Assembly (NCBI GenBank): GCA_959020865.1
Contig: CAUEUD010000005.1
Location: 1 to 38,617 of the forward strand
Source: Eubacterium limosum
Lineage (GTDB): Bacteria; Bacillota; Clostridia; Eubacteriales; Eubacteriaceae
Direction: 5' to 3'
Length of the DNA stretch: 38,617 bases
Shown here: positions 8,917 to 16,220 of the stretch, one piece after another
Numbering within the stretch: position 1 is the stretch's first letter
How the letters are laid out: the number at the start of each line of letters is the position of its first letter
The notes under the pieces: model-generated
The model's database searches: none
What the model was told of the DNA's origin: nothing
Seen by the model: the letters and a program-made list of their open reading frames with translations, nothing else
Position numbers and translations under genes: made by a program

Positions 8917-9366
8917 CTATTCGCCGACTGGCGGCAATTCCTGTGCTTCGGCTTCGATCTCTGTGATCACCGGCTCATATTTTGAGTTAAACTTTCCTTT
9001 TTTATCGAAAACACGGATGAGCAGATAAGAGATGACCGTCAGCAGTATACCGGTAAAAAAAGGGACGAGTACCAAATCCAGAGTCAGGGCAACAGCGGCA
9101 AAATAGCCGACCGCACAGCCCACAACAAAGGCGATAAGAGGGATACCGTACATAATTGAGGTCGCCTTGATAACATTGGCAAACTCCATTTCCACAGATA
9201 CAGTATCGCCCACCTGAGCGCCAGCTGCATTTCTGGCAGTAGCTTCCATGGTCATTTTTTCCTTACCAACCTGGCAGGCTCCGCAATCGCCGCAGGCGGC
9301 ATGGCGCTTAATCAGCACCTTTGCATTCTTTCCCTTTAGTTCTTCGACGATTCCAATTTCTTTCAT
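8917..9366 (-). CDS. RseC/MucC-family (SoxR-reducing system) membrane protein
   Basis: The 149-aa product shows the RseC family pattern. A short N-terminal soluble part carries a Cys cluster, ACGDCGAC (Cys25, Cys28, Cys31). It is followed by a small beta-rich segment (QVGDTVSVEMEF) and two adjacent transmembrane helices (about 68-90 and 93-117), then a charged C-terminal tail. In Proteobacteria RseC acts with the Rsx/Rnf complex to reduce the iron-sulphur cluster of SoxR, or modulates the sigma-E anti-sigma factor. In anaerobic Firmicutes the role is unproven and may relate to redox or the Rnf complex. It lies 62 nt downstream of aspS and is probably the last gene of that transcript. Confidence 0.82.
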   Translation of the reverse strand: MKEIGIVEELKGKNAKVLIKRHAACGDCGACQVGKEKMTMEATARNAAGAQVGDTVSVEMEFANVIKATSIMYGIPLIAFVVGCAVGYFAAVALTLDLVLVPFFTGILLTVISYLLIRVFDKKGKFNSKYEPVITEIEAEAQELPPVGE

Positions 9367-9428
9367 CGTATATCACTTCCTTAATGGTTGCTTTTTCCCT
9401 TTTATACCCTGTCCGGCATTCTTAAAAC

Positions 9429-11204
9429 CTACAGTATTTCGTCGATACTGATGCCCAGATCGATGAGTTGGTCAAGCTGTGCTTCCGCTGGCGCATCGGT
9501 CATCAGGCAGCTGTGATTTTGTGTTTTCGGGAACGCAATAACATCGCGGATATTATCGATATCCATAAGCATCATGATGAGACGGTCAAGGCCAAAAGCC
9601 AGACCTCCGTGCGGTGGTGTTCCATACTTCAATGCTTCCAACAGGAACCCGAACTGCTTCCAGGCGTCCTCCATGGTAAACCCAAGGGCCTTAAACATTT
9701 TTTCCTGTACATCCTGATTATGGATACGAATAGAACCGCCACCCAGCTCAACGCCATTTACGACCATGTCGTATGCGTCGGCGTGTACCTGCGACGGGTC
9801 GGTTTCCAGAAGCGGAAGATCTTTATCCAGCGGCGCGGTAAACGGGTGATGCTTGGCTACATAGCGCCCTGCCTCCGCATCGTACTCGAGCAGCGGGAAA
9901 TCAATCACCCAGAGGAAATTAAACTTGCCGCTCAAATCAAATTCAAGCTTCTTAGCCAGTTCCAAACGCAGCTGGCCAAGGGCAGTACAGACAATCTCAT
10001 CCGTATCAGCCACAATGAAGATCATATCCCCAGGTTCTGCGCCCATACGTTCAAAGATCGCATTCTTTTCTTCTTCAGAAATAAACTTGAGAATCGGCGA
10101 TTTCATTTCTCCGTCAGATACGTCGATCCAGGCCAGCCCCTTTGCCTTATAAATAGCTGCGAATTTTTCAAGGTTTTTAATGGTCTTTTTGCTAAGTCTG
10201 CCCTGGGCATCCTTTGCGTTAATGGCACGGACAGAACCGCCCTTTTTAACTGCGCCCGAGAATACTTTGAATTCGCTGTTTTCAACGATATCGGAAATAT
10301 TTGTGAGCTCCATGCCAAAGCGCGTATCCGGCTTGTCCGAACCGAAACGGTCCATTGCTTCCTGATAAGTCATTCGGATAAACGGAGTTTCCAGTTCAAT
10401 ACCTCGGACTTCTCTGAAAATTTTAGCAATCATGTTTTCCATGATGGGCAGAATATCGTCTTTTGTGATAAAGGACATTTCCATGTCGATCTGGGTGAAC
10501 TCTGGCTGACGGTCCTGACGGAGGTCCTCGTCACGGAAGCATTTTGCAACCTGATAATAACGGTCTACGCCCGAGATCATCAGGATCTGCTTAAAGAGCT
10601 GAGGACTCTGGGGCAGTCCAAAAAATTTTCCCTTCTGAACGCGGGAGGGTACCAGAAAGTCACGTGCGCCTTCCGGAGTCGGCTTACCCAGAATCGGTGT
10701 TTCAATCTCCAGAAAACCTTCGTCGTTTAAAAAGTTGCGGGCAATGCTGGCCACCTGGGCTCTGGTTTTTAACATTTTCTGGTTTTTAGGCTTACGAAGG
10801 TCTAAATAACGGTATTTCAGCCGGACCGCCTCGTTGCTCTTGTCGTCGTCTTCCACATAAATTGGCGGAGTATCGGCAGTATCAAGAATGGTCAGGCTTT
10901 TAACCATAACCTCAATTTCACCGGTTGCCATTTTGGGGTTGACGTTTTCTGCGTCGCGGTTAACAACTTCCCCTTCAATACAAAGCACATATTCATTACG
11001 TACCTTTTCGGCTTCTGCAAAGGCTTCTGCGCTGACTTCTTCATTGACGACCAGCTGTACCTTGCCGCTGCGGTCTCTTAAATCAATAAAGAGAACCCCT
11101 CCAAGATTTCTTCTGGTGTCCGTCCAGCCGCATAATTTGACGGTCTGTCCTACAAATTCCGTATTCAGTTCGCCGCAGAGGGCGTTTCTATAGGTGGTTT
11201 TCAT
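9429..11204 (-). CDS. aspS: Aspartyl-tRNA synthetase
   Basis: This class IIb synthetase charges tRNA-Asp (or tRNA-Asp/Asn) with aspartate. At 591 aa it has the bacterial-type layout: an N-terminal OB-fold anticodon-binding domain (about 1-105), the catalytic core, and the bacterial GAD insertion in the middle. Motif 2 shows as FRDEDLRQDRQPEFTQ and motif 3 as GLAFGLDRLIMML. AGGAGG precedes the ATG. A near-consensus promoter sits 53-82 nt upstream. The commonly paired hisS is not present. Whether the enzyme is discriminating cannot be decided by eye. Confidence 0.97.
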   Translation of the reverse strand: MKTTYRNALCGELNTEFVGQTVKLCGWTDTRRNLGGVLFIDLRDRSGKVQLVVNEEVSAEAFAEAEKVRNEYVLCIEGEVVNRDAENVNPKMATGEIEVMVKSLTILDTADTPPIYVEDDDKSNEAVRLKYRYLDLRKPKNQKMLKTRAQVASIARNFLNDEGFLEIETPILGKPTPEGARDFLVPSRVQKGKFFGLPQSPQLFKQILMISGVDRYYQVAKCFRDEDLRQDRQPEFTQIDMEMSFITKDDILPIMENMIAKIFREVRGIELETPFIRMTYQEAMDRFGSDKPDTRFGMELTNISDIVENSEFKVFSGAVKKGGSVRAINAKDAQGRLSKKTIKNLEKFAAIYKAKGLAWIDVSDGEMKSPILKFISEEEKNAIFERMGAEPGDMIFIVADTDEIVCTALGQLRLELAKKLEFDLSGKFNFLWVIDFPLLEYDAEAGRYVAKHHPFTAPLDKDLPLLETDPSQVHADAYDMVVNGVELGGGSIRIHNQDVQEKMFKALGFTMEDAWKQFGFLLEALKYGTPPHGGLAFGLDRLIMMLMDIDNIRDVIAFPKTQNHSCLMTDAPAEAQLDQLIDLGISIDEIL

Positions 11205-11256
11205 CTTTCCTCCTGTTATGTTATCTATGCGTATTTTAACTTTTTCATATCTTATT

Positions 11257-11286
11257 ATTATATAAAAGGCGTCCCCTTTATGTCAA
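11257..11286 (-). promoter_or_regulatory. aspS promoter
   Basis: On the minus strand TTGACA (11286-11281) and TATAAT (11262-11257) are both perfect consensus hexamers, 18 nt apart. The leader would be only about 45 nt, too short for a T-box, so aspS is probably expressed constitutively. Confidence 0.8.
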
Positions 11287-11336
11287 GTGTCTGGGGGGTT
11301 TTTCTGGGCTTTATCCAATATCTTTACACAGTGGGA

Positions 11337-11381
11337 TTAATGGGTGATATTAAGTAATTATGAATAAAAGCATGTTATACT
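11337..11381 (+). promoter_or_regulatory. Crp/Fnr gene promoter, extended -10
   Basis: TG-T-TATACT (11373-11381) is an extended -10 with no recognisable -35. A short inverted repeat TTAAT-N7-ATTAA (11337-11353) is centred about 43 nt before the expected start site and might be an activator site. It is short enough to be chance. Confidence 0.4.
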
Positions 11382-11412
11382 AATTTAAATCAAGATTCGA
11401 GAGGAACTTTCA

Positions 11413-12069
11413 ATGCATCTGCAATATTATTTTGGCAATGACTTCAAACAATTTGAAGACTATCTTTCATCCATAGAGCACACGGTTTTTGAATGTAAAA
11501 AGGACACGCCGCTCAGCGGTGCGGGTGCGCCGCTGGACAAGGAGTATTATGTTCTGGAGGGCATGATCCGCACCTCTTTTATACATGAAAGCGGTCATAT
11601 CAAGGCTTTTGCTTTTTACGGACCTTATACCTTCGCGCCCCTCTACTACCCCGGCGACTATAAGATCGAAAGCTCTCTTATCTTTACAGCCGCCACAGAT
11701 CTTAAGGCCTTGGCCTTTGACCGAAAACTTCTGGGGCGCTATCTCAATGAAAATTCCGCGCTTAATCAGGCCATGTACGATGCCTATATGCGGTTGGTGG
11801 TGCTGCTTATCGAGGATAACATCAATCAGCTTTTTTCAACAGGGCTTGAAAAAGTTTCGCATTTCCTGCACAGCGCTGTCACCAACAGCGGCAACCCGGT
11901 GGTCCTGATATCACAGGACGATCTGGCCAACTTTGTGGGCATGAACCGTGCTAATGTGGCTAAATATCTGAAACAACTGCGTGATGAGGAAATCATCGAA
12001 ACGGCCAGAAACCGAATCATCGTAAAAAACATCAAAAAGCTACAGGATTACAGCCAATATACTGGTTAA
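11413..12069 (+). CDS. Crp/Fnr-family transcriptional regulator
   Basis: The 218-aa protein has the Crp/Fnr layout: an N-terminal beta-roll sensor domain (about 1-115), a long dimerisation helix, and a C-terminal winged helix-turn-helix (about 160-210). The recognition region reads DDLANFVGMNRANVAKYLK, a clear Crp-type HTH. The sensor domain lacks the N-terminal Cys cluster of Fnr, so it is not an iron-sulphur oxygen sensor of that type. The ligand is unknown. GAGAGG lies before the ATG. It is immediately upstream of, and in the same direction as, the URO-D-family gene, whose promoter carries a palindrome at the activator position. It probably controls that gene and perhaps itself; this is inferred from arrangement only. 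Confidence 0.88.
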   Translation: MHLQYYFGNDFKQFEDYLSSIEHTVFECKKDTPLSGAGAPLDKEYYVLEGMIRTSFIHESGHIKAFAFYGPYTFAPLYYPGDYKIESSLIFTAATDLKALAFDRKLLGRYLNENSALNQAMYDAYMRLVVLLIEDNINQLFSTGLEKVSHFLHSAVTNSGNPVVLISQDDLANFVGMNRANVAKYLKQLRDEEIIETARNRIIVKNIKKLQDYSQYTG

Positions 12070-12084
12070 ATCTTTTATTTTTCC

Positions 12085-12113
12085 TTAAAAACATATTATT
12101 TTAATGTTTTTTA
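12085..12113 (+). terminator. AT-rich inverted repeat after the Crp/Fnr gene
   Basis: TTAAAAACAT, a 9-nt spacer, ATGTTTTTTA: 9 of 10 positions pair. It starts 15 nt after the stop and ends in a T-run, so it may be a weak terminator. The AT-rich arms could equally be a second operator for the downstream gene. Confidence 0.4.
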
Positions 12114-12121
12114 TGGCTGTT

Positions 12122-12164
12122 ATGTCTTTTAAAAGATATACAGTCTTTTTTATTGTGCTATAAT
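12122..12164 (+). promoter_or_regulatory. URO-D-family gene promoter with palindromic operator
   Basis: TG-C-TATAAT (12156-12164) is a perfect extended -10, while the -35 position is not consensus. A near-perfect 18-bp palindrome, ATGTCTTTT/AAAAGATAT (12122-12139, core TCTTTTAAAAGA perfect), is centred at 12130.5. With a start near 12171 that is about -40.5, where class II Crp/Fnr activators bind. This fits activation by the product of the gene just upstream. Confidence 0.5.
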
Positions 12165-12227
12165 TAGTACATATTTGAAAACGTTACAGGCCTGTTTTTC
12201 AAACGAATATAAGAGAGGTGTTTTTCA

Positions 12228-13607
12228 ATGAGTGATAACAAGAAACTACAGGAAAATCGGATCAAAAATTTCCATGATTTTTATAACAACCGGATTCCAG
12301 ATCATGTACCTACCGGCTATATGATCTCTCACTATCTGGTAGCAGAATACGGCGGACAGAATCTTTTTGACTATCAGTACGATTATGGACGTCTGCGCGA
12401 GCCTGCGTTGGCACTGGATAAACGGATTATCTCAGATGTGACTCCTATTCTTCCGTGCAGCCAGGTGCTTAACCGTCCGGCAGAATTCTATCAGATCCTG
12501 GGCTCTCAGTCTTTTGTGATGGGAAAGAACGGAGTCGTCCAGCACCCTGAGGTTGTCGGTATGCAGTCTGACGAGTACCGTGCCCTGATTGACGATCCTT
12601 TTACCTTTTTAATGGAGACTGTTATTCCACGCCAGTACAAAAATCTTGATCCCGCTGACGGGTTTAAAACCGCCACAACGATTATGAAGGCTCAGTCCAG
12701 CCTGGATAAATCAATCAACGCTTCACTGCCCTGGTTCATGGAAATCACAGAACAGGGCGGACACTATCCCGGCGCTCCGGCCGGCTCTTCCGGCATGACA
12801 GAAGCACCCTTTGATTTTATCGCCGACCAGCTTAGAAGCTTCAGCGGTGTGAGCATGGACATACGCCGCCACCGCAGCGAGCTTAAGGAAGCCTGTGAAG
12901 CGCTGCTGCCTGTACTGTTTGAATGGGGACGTCCACCGGTTCCAAACGCAGAAGGTTCTGTCTTTATTCCACTGCATATGCCAACCTTCATGCGCGAAAA
13001 GGATTTTCTTGACCTGTGGCTGCCAACCTTTAAAACCATGATTGAGCAGTACGCAGCGCTTGGCGTACGCTGCAATATCTTCTGTGAGGATGACTGGACA
13101 CGCTACTTGGACGTTTTGCAGGATTTCCCTGCTGGAACACAGATGTGGTTTGAATTCGGCGATCCTCAGCTGATTAAGGATAAGCTGGGCGACAAGATGA
13201 TTATCCAGGGGCTTTTCCCTGTTTCTGCCCTTCGCGGCACCAAAGAGGAAGTCGTGAACAAAGCCAGAGAGCTGCTCGATATTATGATGCCAGGCGGCGG
13301 CTACTATTTCCACTTTGACAAAAACCCATTCCTTCTGAACGAAGTTAACATTGATAACTGGGCCGCCTTATCCGAAACGGTTGCAGAATATGGCGTCTAT
13401 AAAAACGCAGGAGAAGCCTGCGGCACGCCGCTGAATGCAGAAGGATTTGTCTTTGACCCAGCTAAATTCAGACCCATTGAATCTAAATATCTGACCACTT
13501 GGGAAGCTTTTAAATCTGAAAACCCACTGGTTCCTGAAATTGCCAAAGGAAACCTGGCACAGCTCAATAACGAGCTCATCAATTTCTTCATGTACCTTCT
13601 TGTCTAA
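12228..13607 (+). CDS. Uroporphyrinogen decarboxylase-family protein, probably a corrinoid/methyl-transfer enzyme
   Basis: The 459-aa protein belongs to the URO-D superfamily, judged by its overall TIM-barrel-like pattern and C-terminal segments such as LFPVSALRGTKEEVVNKARE and MMPGGGYYFHFDKNPF. It is longer than true HemE (about 340-370 aa) and lacks the HemE N-terminal RQAGR-type motif, so heme synthesis is unlikely. In acetogens and methanogens, relatives (MtaA/MtbA-type) move methyl groups from corrinoid proteins to a carrier. I cannot locate a definite His-x-Cys...Cys zinc site, though several Cys are present (for example in NIFCEDD and GEACGTP). No corrinoid protein gene lies nearby. 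AGAGAGGTG precedes the ATG. It is monocistronic, with its own promoter and a strong terminator. Confidence 0.75.
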   Translation: MSDNKKLQENRIKNFHDFYNNRIPDHVPTGYMISHYLVAEYGGQNLFDYQYDYGRLREPALALDKRIISDVTPILPCSQVLNRPAEFYQILGSQSFVMGKNGVVQHPEVVGMQSDEYRALIDDPFTFLMETVIPRQYKNLDPADGFKTATTIMKAQSSLDKSINASLPWFMEITEQGGHYPGAPAGSSGMTEAPFDFIADQLRSFSGVSMDIRRHRSELKEACEALLPVLFEWGRPPVPNAEGSVFIPLHMPTFMREKDFLDLWLPTFKTMIEQYAALGVRCNIFCEDDWTRYLDVLQDFPAGTQMWFEFGDPQLIKDKLGDKMIIQGLFPVSALRGTKEEVVNKARELLDIMMPGGGYYFHFDKNPFLLNEVNIDNWAALSETVAEYGVYKNAGEACGTPLNAEGFVFDPAKFRPIESKYLTTWEAFKSENPLVPEIAKGNLAQLNNELINFFMYLLV

Positions 13608-13616
13608 GACGGAAAA

Positions 13617-13651
13617 GAGCCGCGGATCAAAATCCCGCGGCTCTCATTTTT
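13617..13651 (+). terminator. Terminator of the URO-D-family gene
   Basis: Perfect 9-bp GC-rich arms GAGCCGCGG/CCGCGGCTC around a 9-nt loop, followed by TCATTTTT. Confidence 0.88.
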
Positions 13652-13669
13652 ATGTTTTAAACGGATACC

Positions 13670-13921
13670 CTAAAGGCTGTTAAACCAATCCTTAAGCTCC
13701 TGCTTTACCTCATCGGGCAAATCGTACTTTCGAACGCCCTGAATCGCGCCCTCCAAACCCATAAGCTTATGCAGGCAGGCGCCGGGATCATTCTGCTTTA
13801 ATCTTAAAAAAGCCTCCTTCGTTCCAGCTGCACGCAGCTTTTCCGGAGTGTCAATTCCGATTGCCTCCAGTTCCCCGGCAACCACCTTTCCAATATTCGG
13901 CAGCTTTTCCAGCTGTGACAT
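13670..13921 (-). CDS. TfoX C-terminal-domain protein
   Basis: The 83-residue protein matches the TfoX/Sxy C-terminal domain: LPNIGKVVAGELEAIGIDTPEKLRAAG is a helix-hairpin-helix-like opening, followed by LMGLEGAIQGVR and LPDEVKQELKDWF. In Haemophilus and E. coli full-length TfoX/Sxy cooperates with CRP to induce competence genes. Here only the C-terminal domain exists, as in many Firmicutes, and its role is unknown. GGAAGTG within the end of the upstream nitroreductase gene provides the ribosome-binding site; the two genes are 2 nt apart and clearly co-transcribed. Confidence 0.85.
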   Translation of the reverse strand: MSQLEKLPNIGKVVAGELEAIGIDTPEKLRAAGTKEAFLRLKQNDPGACLHKLMGLEGAIQGVRKYDLPDEVKQELKDWFNSL

Positions 13922-13923
13922 GT

Positions 13924-14742
13924 TTACACTTCCTTTCTTATCCAGGACATGGTATAGAATCCATTTTCCGGTGTATGCGCAATAGCATCCGGTATTACTC
14001 TCAGCCCTCCGGCAATGCCAAGTTCCTGGCAGGCCAGATCAAAATGACACAGGGCAATGCCCAGATCAATACGGTTCAGGCTGCGCGGTGCCATCCGGTA
14101 AAAGTGCGCGCCCTCAGGCACAATAAGCACCTGCCACGGCTGGCAGTTTCTTGAGGATGGGGCCAGACGCACCATCTCAAGGGGTATCCCAAAATCCCCT
14201 GCGCTTTTTTGGGTGAGCGGGATATTCCAGTTATCTGAAAAAAAGATGGTCTCAAAGGGTTTCCTGGATCGTTGCTTGGTTACCCTGCTCATGGTTTTAG
14301 ACACCATAGACGGTTTGGCGGATGCCTGGCCGACCGGCGATACGATGGGCAGCATTTCGTCTGCCTTCAGCTGAACTGCGTCGGCAAAGGCCCCTTTGTT
14401 AAAGGTTCCGCCAATCCAACAGGTCCCCAGTCCCAGCTGGGTGCTTTTAAGCACGACTTTTTCAAAGGCGTAGCCCAAAGCTTCCTCCGCAAAACTGCTC
14501 CGGTCACAGCACACAGCCAAAAATGCCTGTGCATTTTTAATGACCCCATAGGTACCCAGTCGATGGTTGCCGGGGTATTCACCGGTTTTAATTAACTCTA
14601 CTCTTATTCGTGCATCAAAGGGATGCTCTATATGCCGCAGATAGTCTTTAAGCTGCCCTTCTGCTGCGTGGTGCATGGGACGCTTGCTATAGCTGCGTAT
14701 CGAACGGCGGGCTTTCATTGCCTCGATTACCGATTTTTTCAT
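13924..14742 (-). CDS. Nitroreductase-family flavoprotein (TM1586-type)
   Basis: This 272-aa FMN-dependent oxidoreductase resembles the putative TM nitroreductase group. ARRSIRSY near the N-terminus is the usual FMN-phosphate-binding Arg segment, GLGTCWIGG sits in the middle, and APSSRNCQPWQVLI begins a second half, so the protein looks like two nitroreductase half-domains in one chain. The second half supplies DLGIALCHFDLACQELG. Substrate is unknown; such enzymes reduce nitro compounds, quinones or flavins. I chose ATG 14742 because GAGAGG lies 8 nt upstream. A GTG three codons earlier has the Shine-Dalgarno almost touching it. The TfoX-like gene follows 2 nt downstream. Confidence 0.87.
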   Translation of the reverse strand: MKKSVIEAMKARRSIRSYSKRPMHHAAEGQLKDYLRHIEHPFDARIRVELIKTGEYPGNHRLGTYGVIKNAQAFLAVCCDRSSFAEEALGYAFEKVVLKSTQLGLGTCWIGGTFNKGAFADAVQLKADEMLPIVSPVGQASAKPSMVSKTMSRVTKQRSRKPFETIFFSDNWNIPLTQKSAGDFGIPLEMVRLAPSSRNCQPWQVLIVPEGAHFYRMAPRSLNRIDLGIALCHFDLACQELGIAGGLRVIPDAIAHTPENGFYTMSWIRKEV

Positions 14743-14796
14743 CCTTACCACCTCTCCCTGGCGTCTGTTTTTTATGTGATACCAAGTGTTGCTCTT

Positions 14797-14825
14797 AGGA
14801 TACCACCAACCAGGAAAAATTTCAA
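14797..14825 (-). promoter_or_regulatory. Nitroreductase-tfoX promoter candidate
   Basis: On the minus strand TTGAAA (14825-14820), 17 nt, TATCCT (14802-14797). It lies in the 99-nt gap after the ABC permease gene, in which I saw no clear terminator, so readthrough from the ABC operon is also possible. Confidence 0.4.
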
Positions 14826-14841
14826 GTTTCAGTCTCCTGAG

Positions 14842-15549
14842 CTAGGTCAGCTTTAATGAAAAGCGGCGCCATAGCACAAAAAACCAGAGAGCCGATGTCC
14901 CTGTAAATAGGAGGATGGCACAGAGGCCCGGCGTTATGGCCCACTGAGCAATCCAGAAAGATGGCAATAAACCGAACACATACTTCCCACCCCCTCTGAG
15001 CACAAAAGGGATCACCATTCCAAACAGAATAAGACCCGAAAGCTTGCTGAACGCCATCCCTTCCACTTTATTGGAGGACGGGCTGACAATAAGCATAGAT
15101 GCCAGCATCCCCAGAACCGCAGACTGCAGGGACAGACTGGCCATGATAAAGGTAGAATCAACTGACAGCCTGAAAACTGCCAGAATACAAAACGATATCA
15201 GTCCTGAAACCGCAGCGGGGAAAACCAGCCGTGACACCAGATATCCCTTCTTACCAATTGGGGTGACACAGAGGTAAGCGCTCATATGACTGTCAGTCTC
15301 GGTCAGAATAACCATGGCCGAGACAAAGCACAACATGTAAGGAGTGATACCGGAAAGGAACAGGTCCAGCAATAAATAGTAAGGCTCAAATCCAAAGCCA
15401 AACCATCTAACAAACAACGGCTCCAGTGCCGGAATACCGAATCGAAAAAACGCACCGCAAAGCGGTGGGGCTGCACATACCATAATCAGCATCCTGTCTG
15501 CCGCAATCTGACGAATAAAATAACAAAACGAACGGTTCAGCGCTCTCAT
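14842..15549 (-). CDS. ABC-2-type transporter permease-like membrane protein
   Basis: This 235-aa hydrophobic protein has about six predicted membrane segments (for example ILAVFRLSV, LGMLASMLIV and ALWFFVLW regions) and a conserved-looking LCVTPIGKKGYLVSRL loop, typical of ABC-2 exporter permeases in which a cytoplasmic loop contacts the ATPase. The start ATG (15549) overlaps the previous permease stop in ATGA; a start 75 nt further up would lie inside that gene and is rejected. With the preceding permease it probably forms a heterodimeric membrane domain. The exported substrate is unknown. Confidence 0.78.
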   Translation of the reverse strand: MRALNRSFCYFIRQIAADRMLIMVCAAPPLCGAFFRFGIPALEPLFVRWFGFGFEPYYLLLDLFLSGITPYMLCFVSAMVILTETDSHMSAYLCVTPIGKKGYLVSRLVFPAAVSGLISFCILAVFRLSVDSTFIMASLSLQSAVLGMLASMLIVSPSSNKVEGMAFSKLSGLILFGMVIPFVLRGGGKYVFGLLPSFWIAQWAITPGLCAILLFTGTSALWFFVLWRRFSLKLT

Positions 15550-16220
15550 AACGTCAGACCTCCAAGATGACTGGTCATTTTTATATAAGCCGCCCGCGCT
15601 GTAAAGAATGCTGCTGCCAGCCACAGAATCAGGCTGAGAGCTGTCCAGTTAATACTTCCGCTTATGAGCTGATAAACTGCCACACCGGGGTGCAGACCGA
15701 GCATCCAGGGCCGGTAACCGGCTACCCACAAAATTGCGGGACCAAAGATCATCAGCTCAATGGGAACAGTTACCAGTATAAACTGGTTAATCGTAGAAAT
15801 CCTGGTACCTGCTGCCAAACCTACCATGCTGAAAAACATCGCGCCAGCAAATGTGCCGGCACATAAGAGGGGCAGGCTCGGGCTGCCGCCTATCACACCC
15901 AGCACCGCTGCGGCCAGAGTGCTGATGAAGGACAGAGACAAAGCTTTTGAAACAATATACTCCTCCGGACGCACTGGTGAAACGGCAAGGGATTCCAGCA
16001 CACGCTGGCTCCGCTCCAGAAGAATCACGGCTCCCATGAAAAAGAGCCCCAGAGCTGCCGGATCGGAGAAGATAATTAACGCAGTGCCGGGTGCCTTCCA
16101 GTCCGGCGGCATTATGGACAGTACGCCCGCATAGATCAGAGTCAGAATCAGGTATAACCCATAAAAACCGTACTTCCACTGCTGACGAATATCCCCCTTT
16201 AGAAGACCCACGACTCTCAT
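15546..16220 (-). CDS. ABC-2-type transporter permease
   Basis: This 224-aa integral membrane protein has about six hydrophobic segments. The loop LLERSQRVLESLAVSPVRPEEYIVSK is the hallmark of ABC-2 permeases (an ER..L..LxVSPv/pxxxyi.gK pattern). It overlaps both neighbours by 4 nt (ATGA on each side), so ATPase and the two permeases are translationally coupled and are likely to be made in fixed ratio. Confidence 0.85.
   Translation of the reverse strand: MRVVGLLKGDIRQQWKYGFYGLYLILTLIYAGVLSIMPPDWKAPGTALIIFSDPAALGLFFMGAVILLERSQRVLESLAVSPVRPEEYIVSKALSLSFISTLAAAVLGVIGGSPSLPLLCAGTFAGAMFFSMVGLAAGTRISTINQFILVTVPIELMIFGPAILWVAGYRPWMLGLHPGVAVYQLISGSINWTALSLILWLAAAFFTARAAYIKMTSHLGGLTL

Noticed and set aside
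9468..10730. A 420-codon open frame antisense to aspS
   Set aside because: It lies wholly within the well-supported aspS gene on the opposite strand, has no recognisable domain and no ribosome-binding site; long antisense frames follow from codon bias.
11205..11412. Possible T-box riboswitch before aspS
   Set aside because: The promoter lies about 53-82 nt upstream of aspS and leaves a leader of about 45 nt, far too short for a T-box, and there is no terminator-antiterminator pair.
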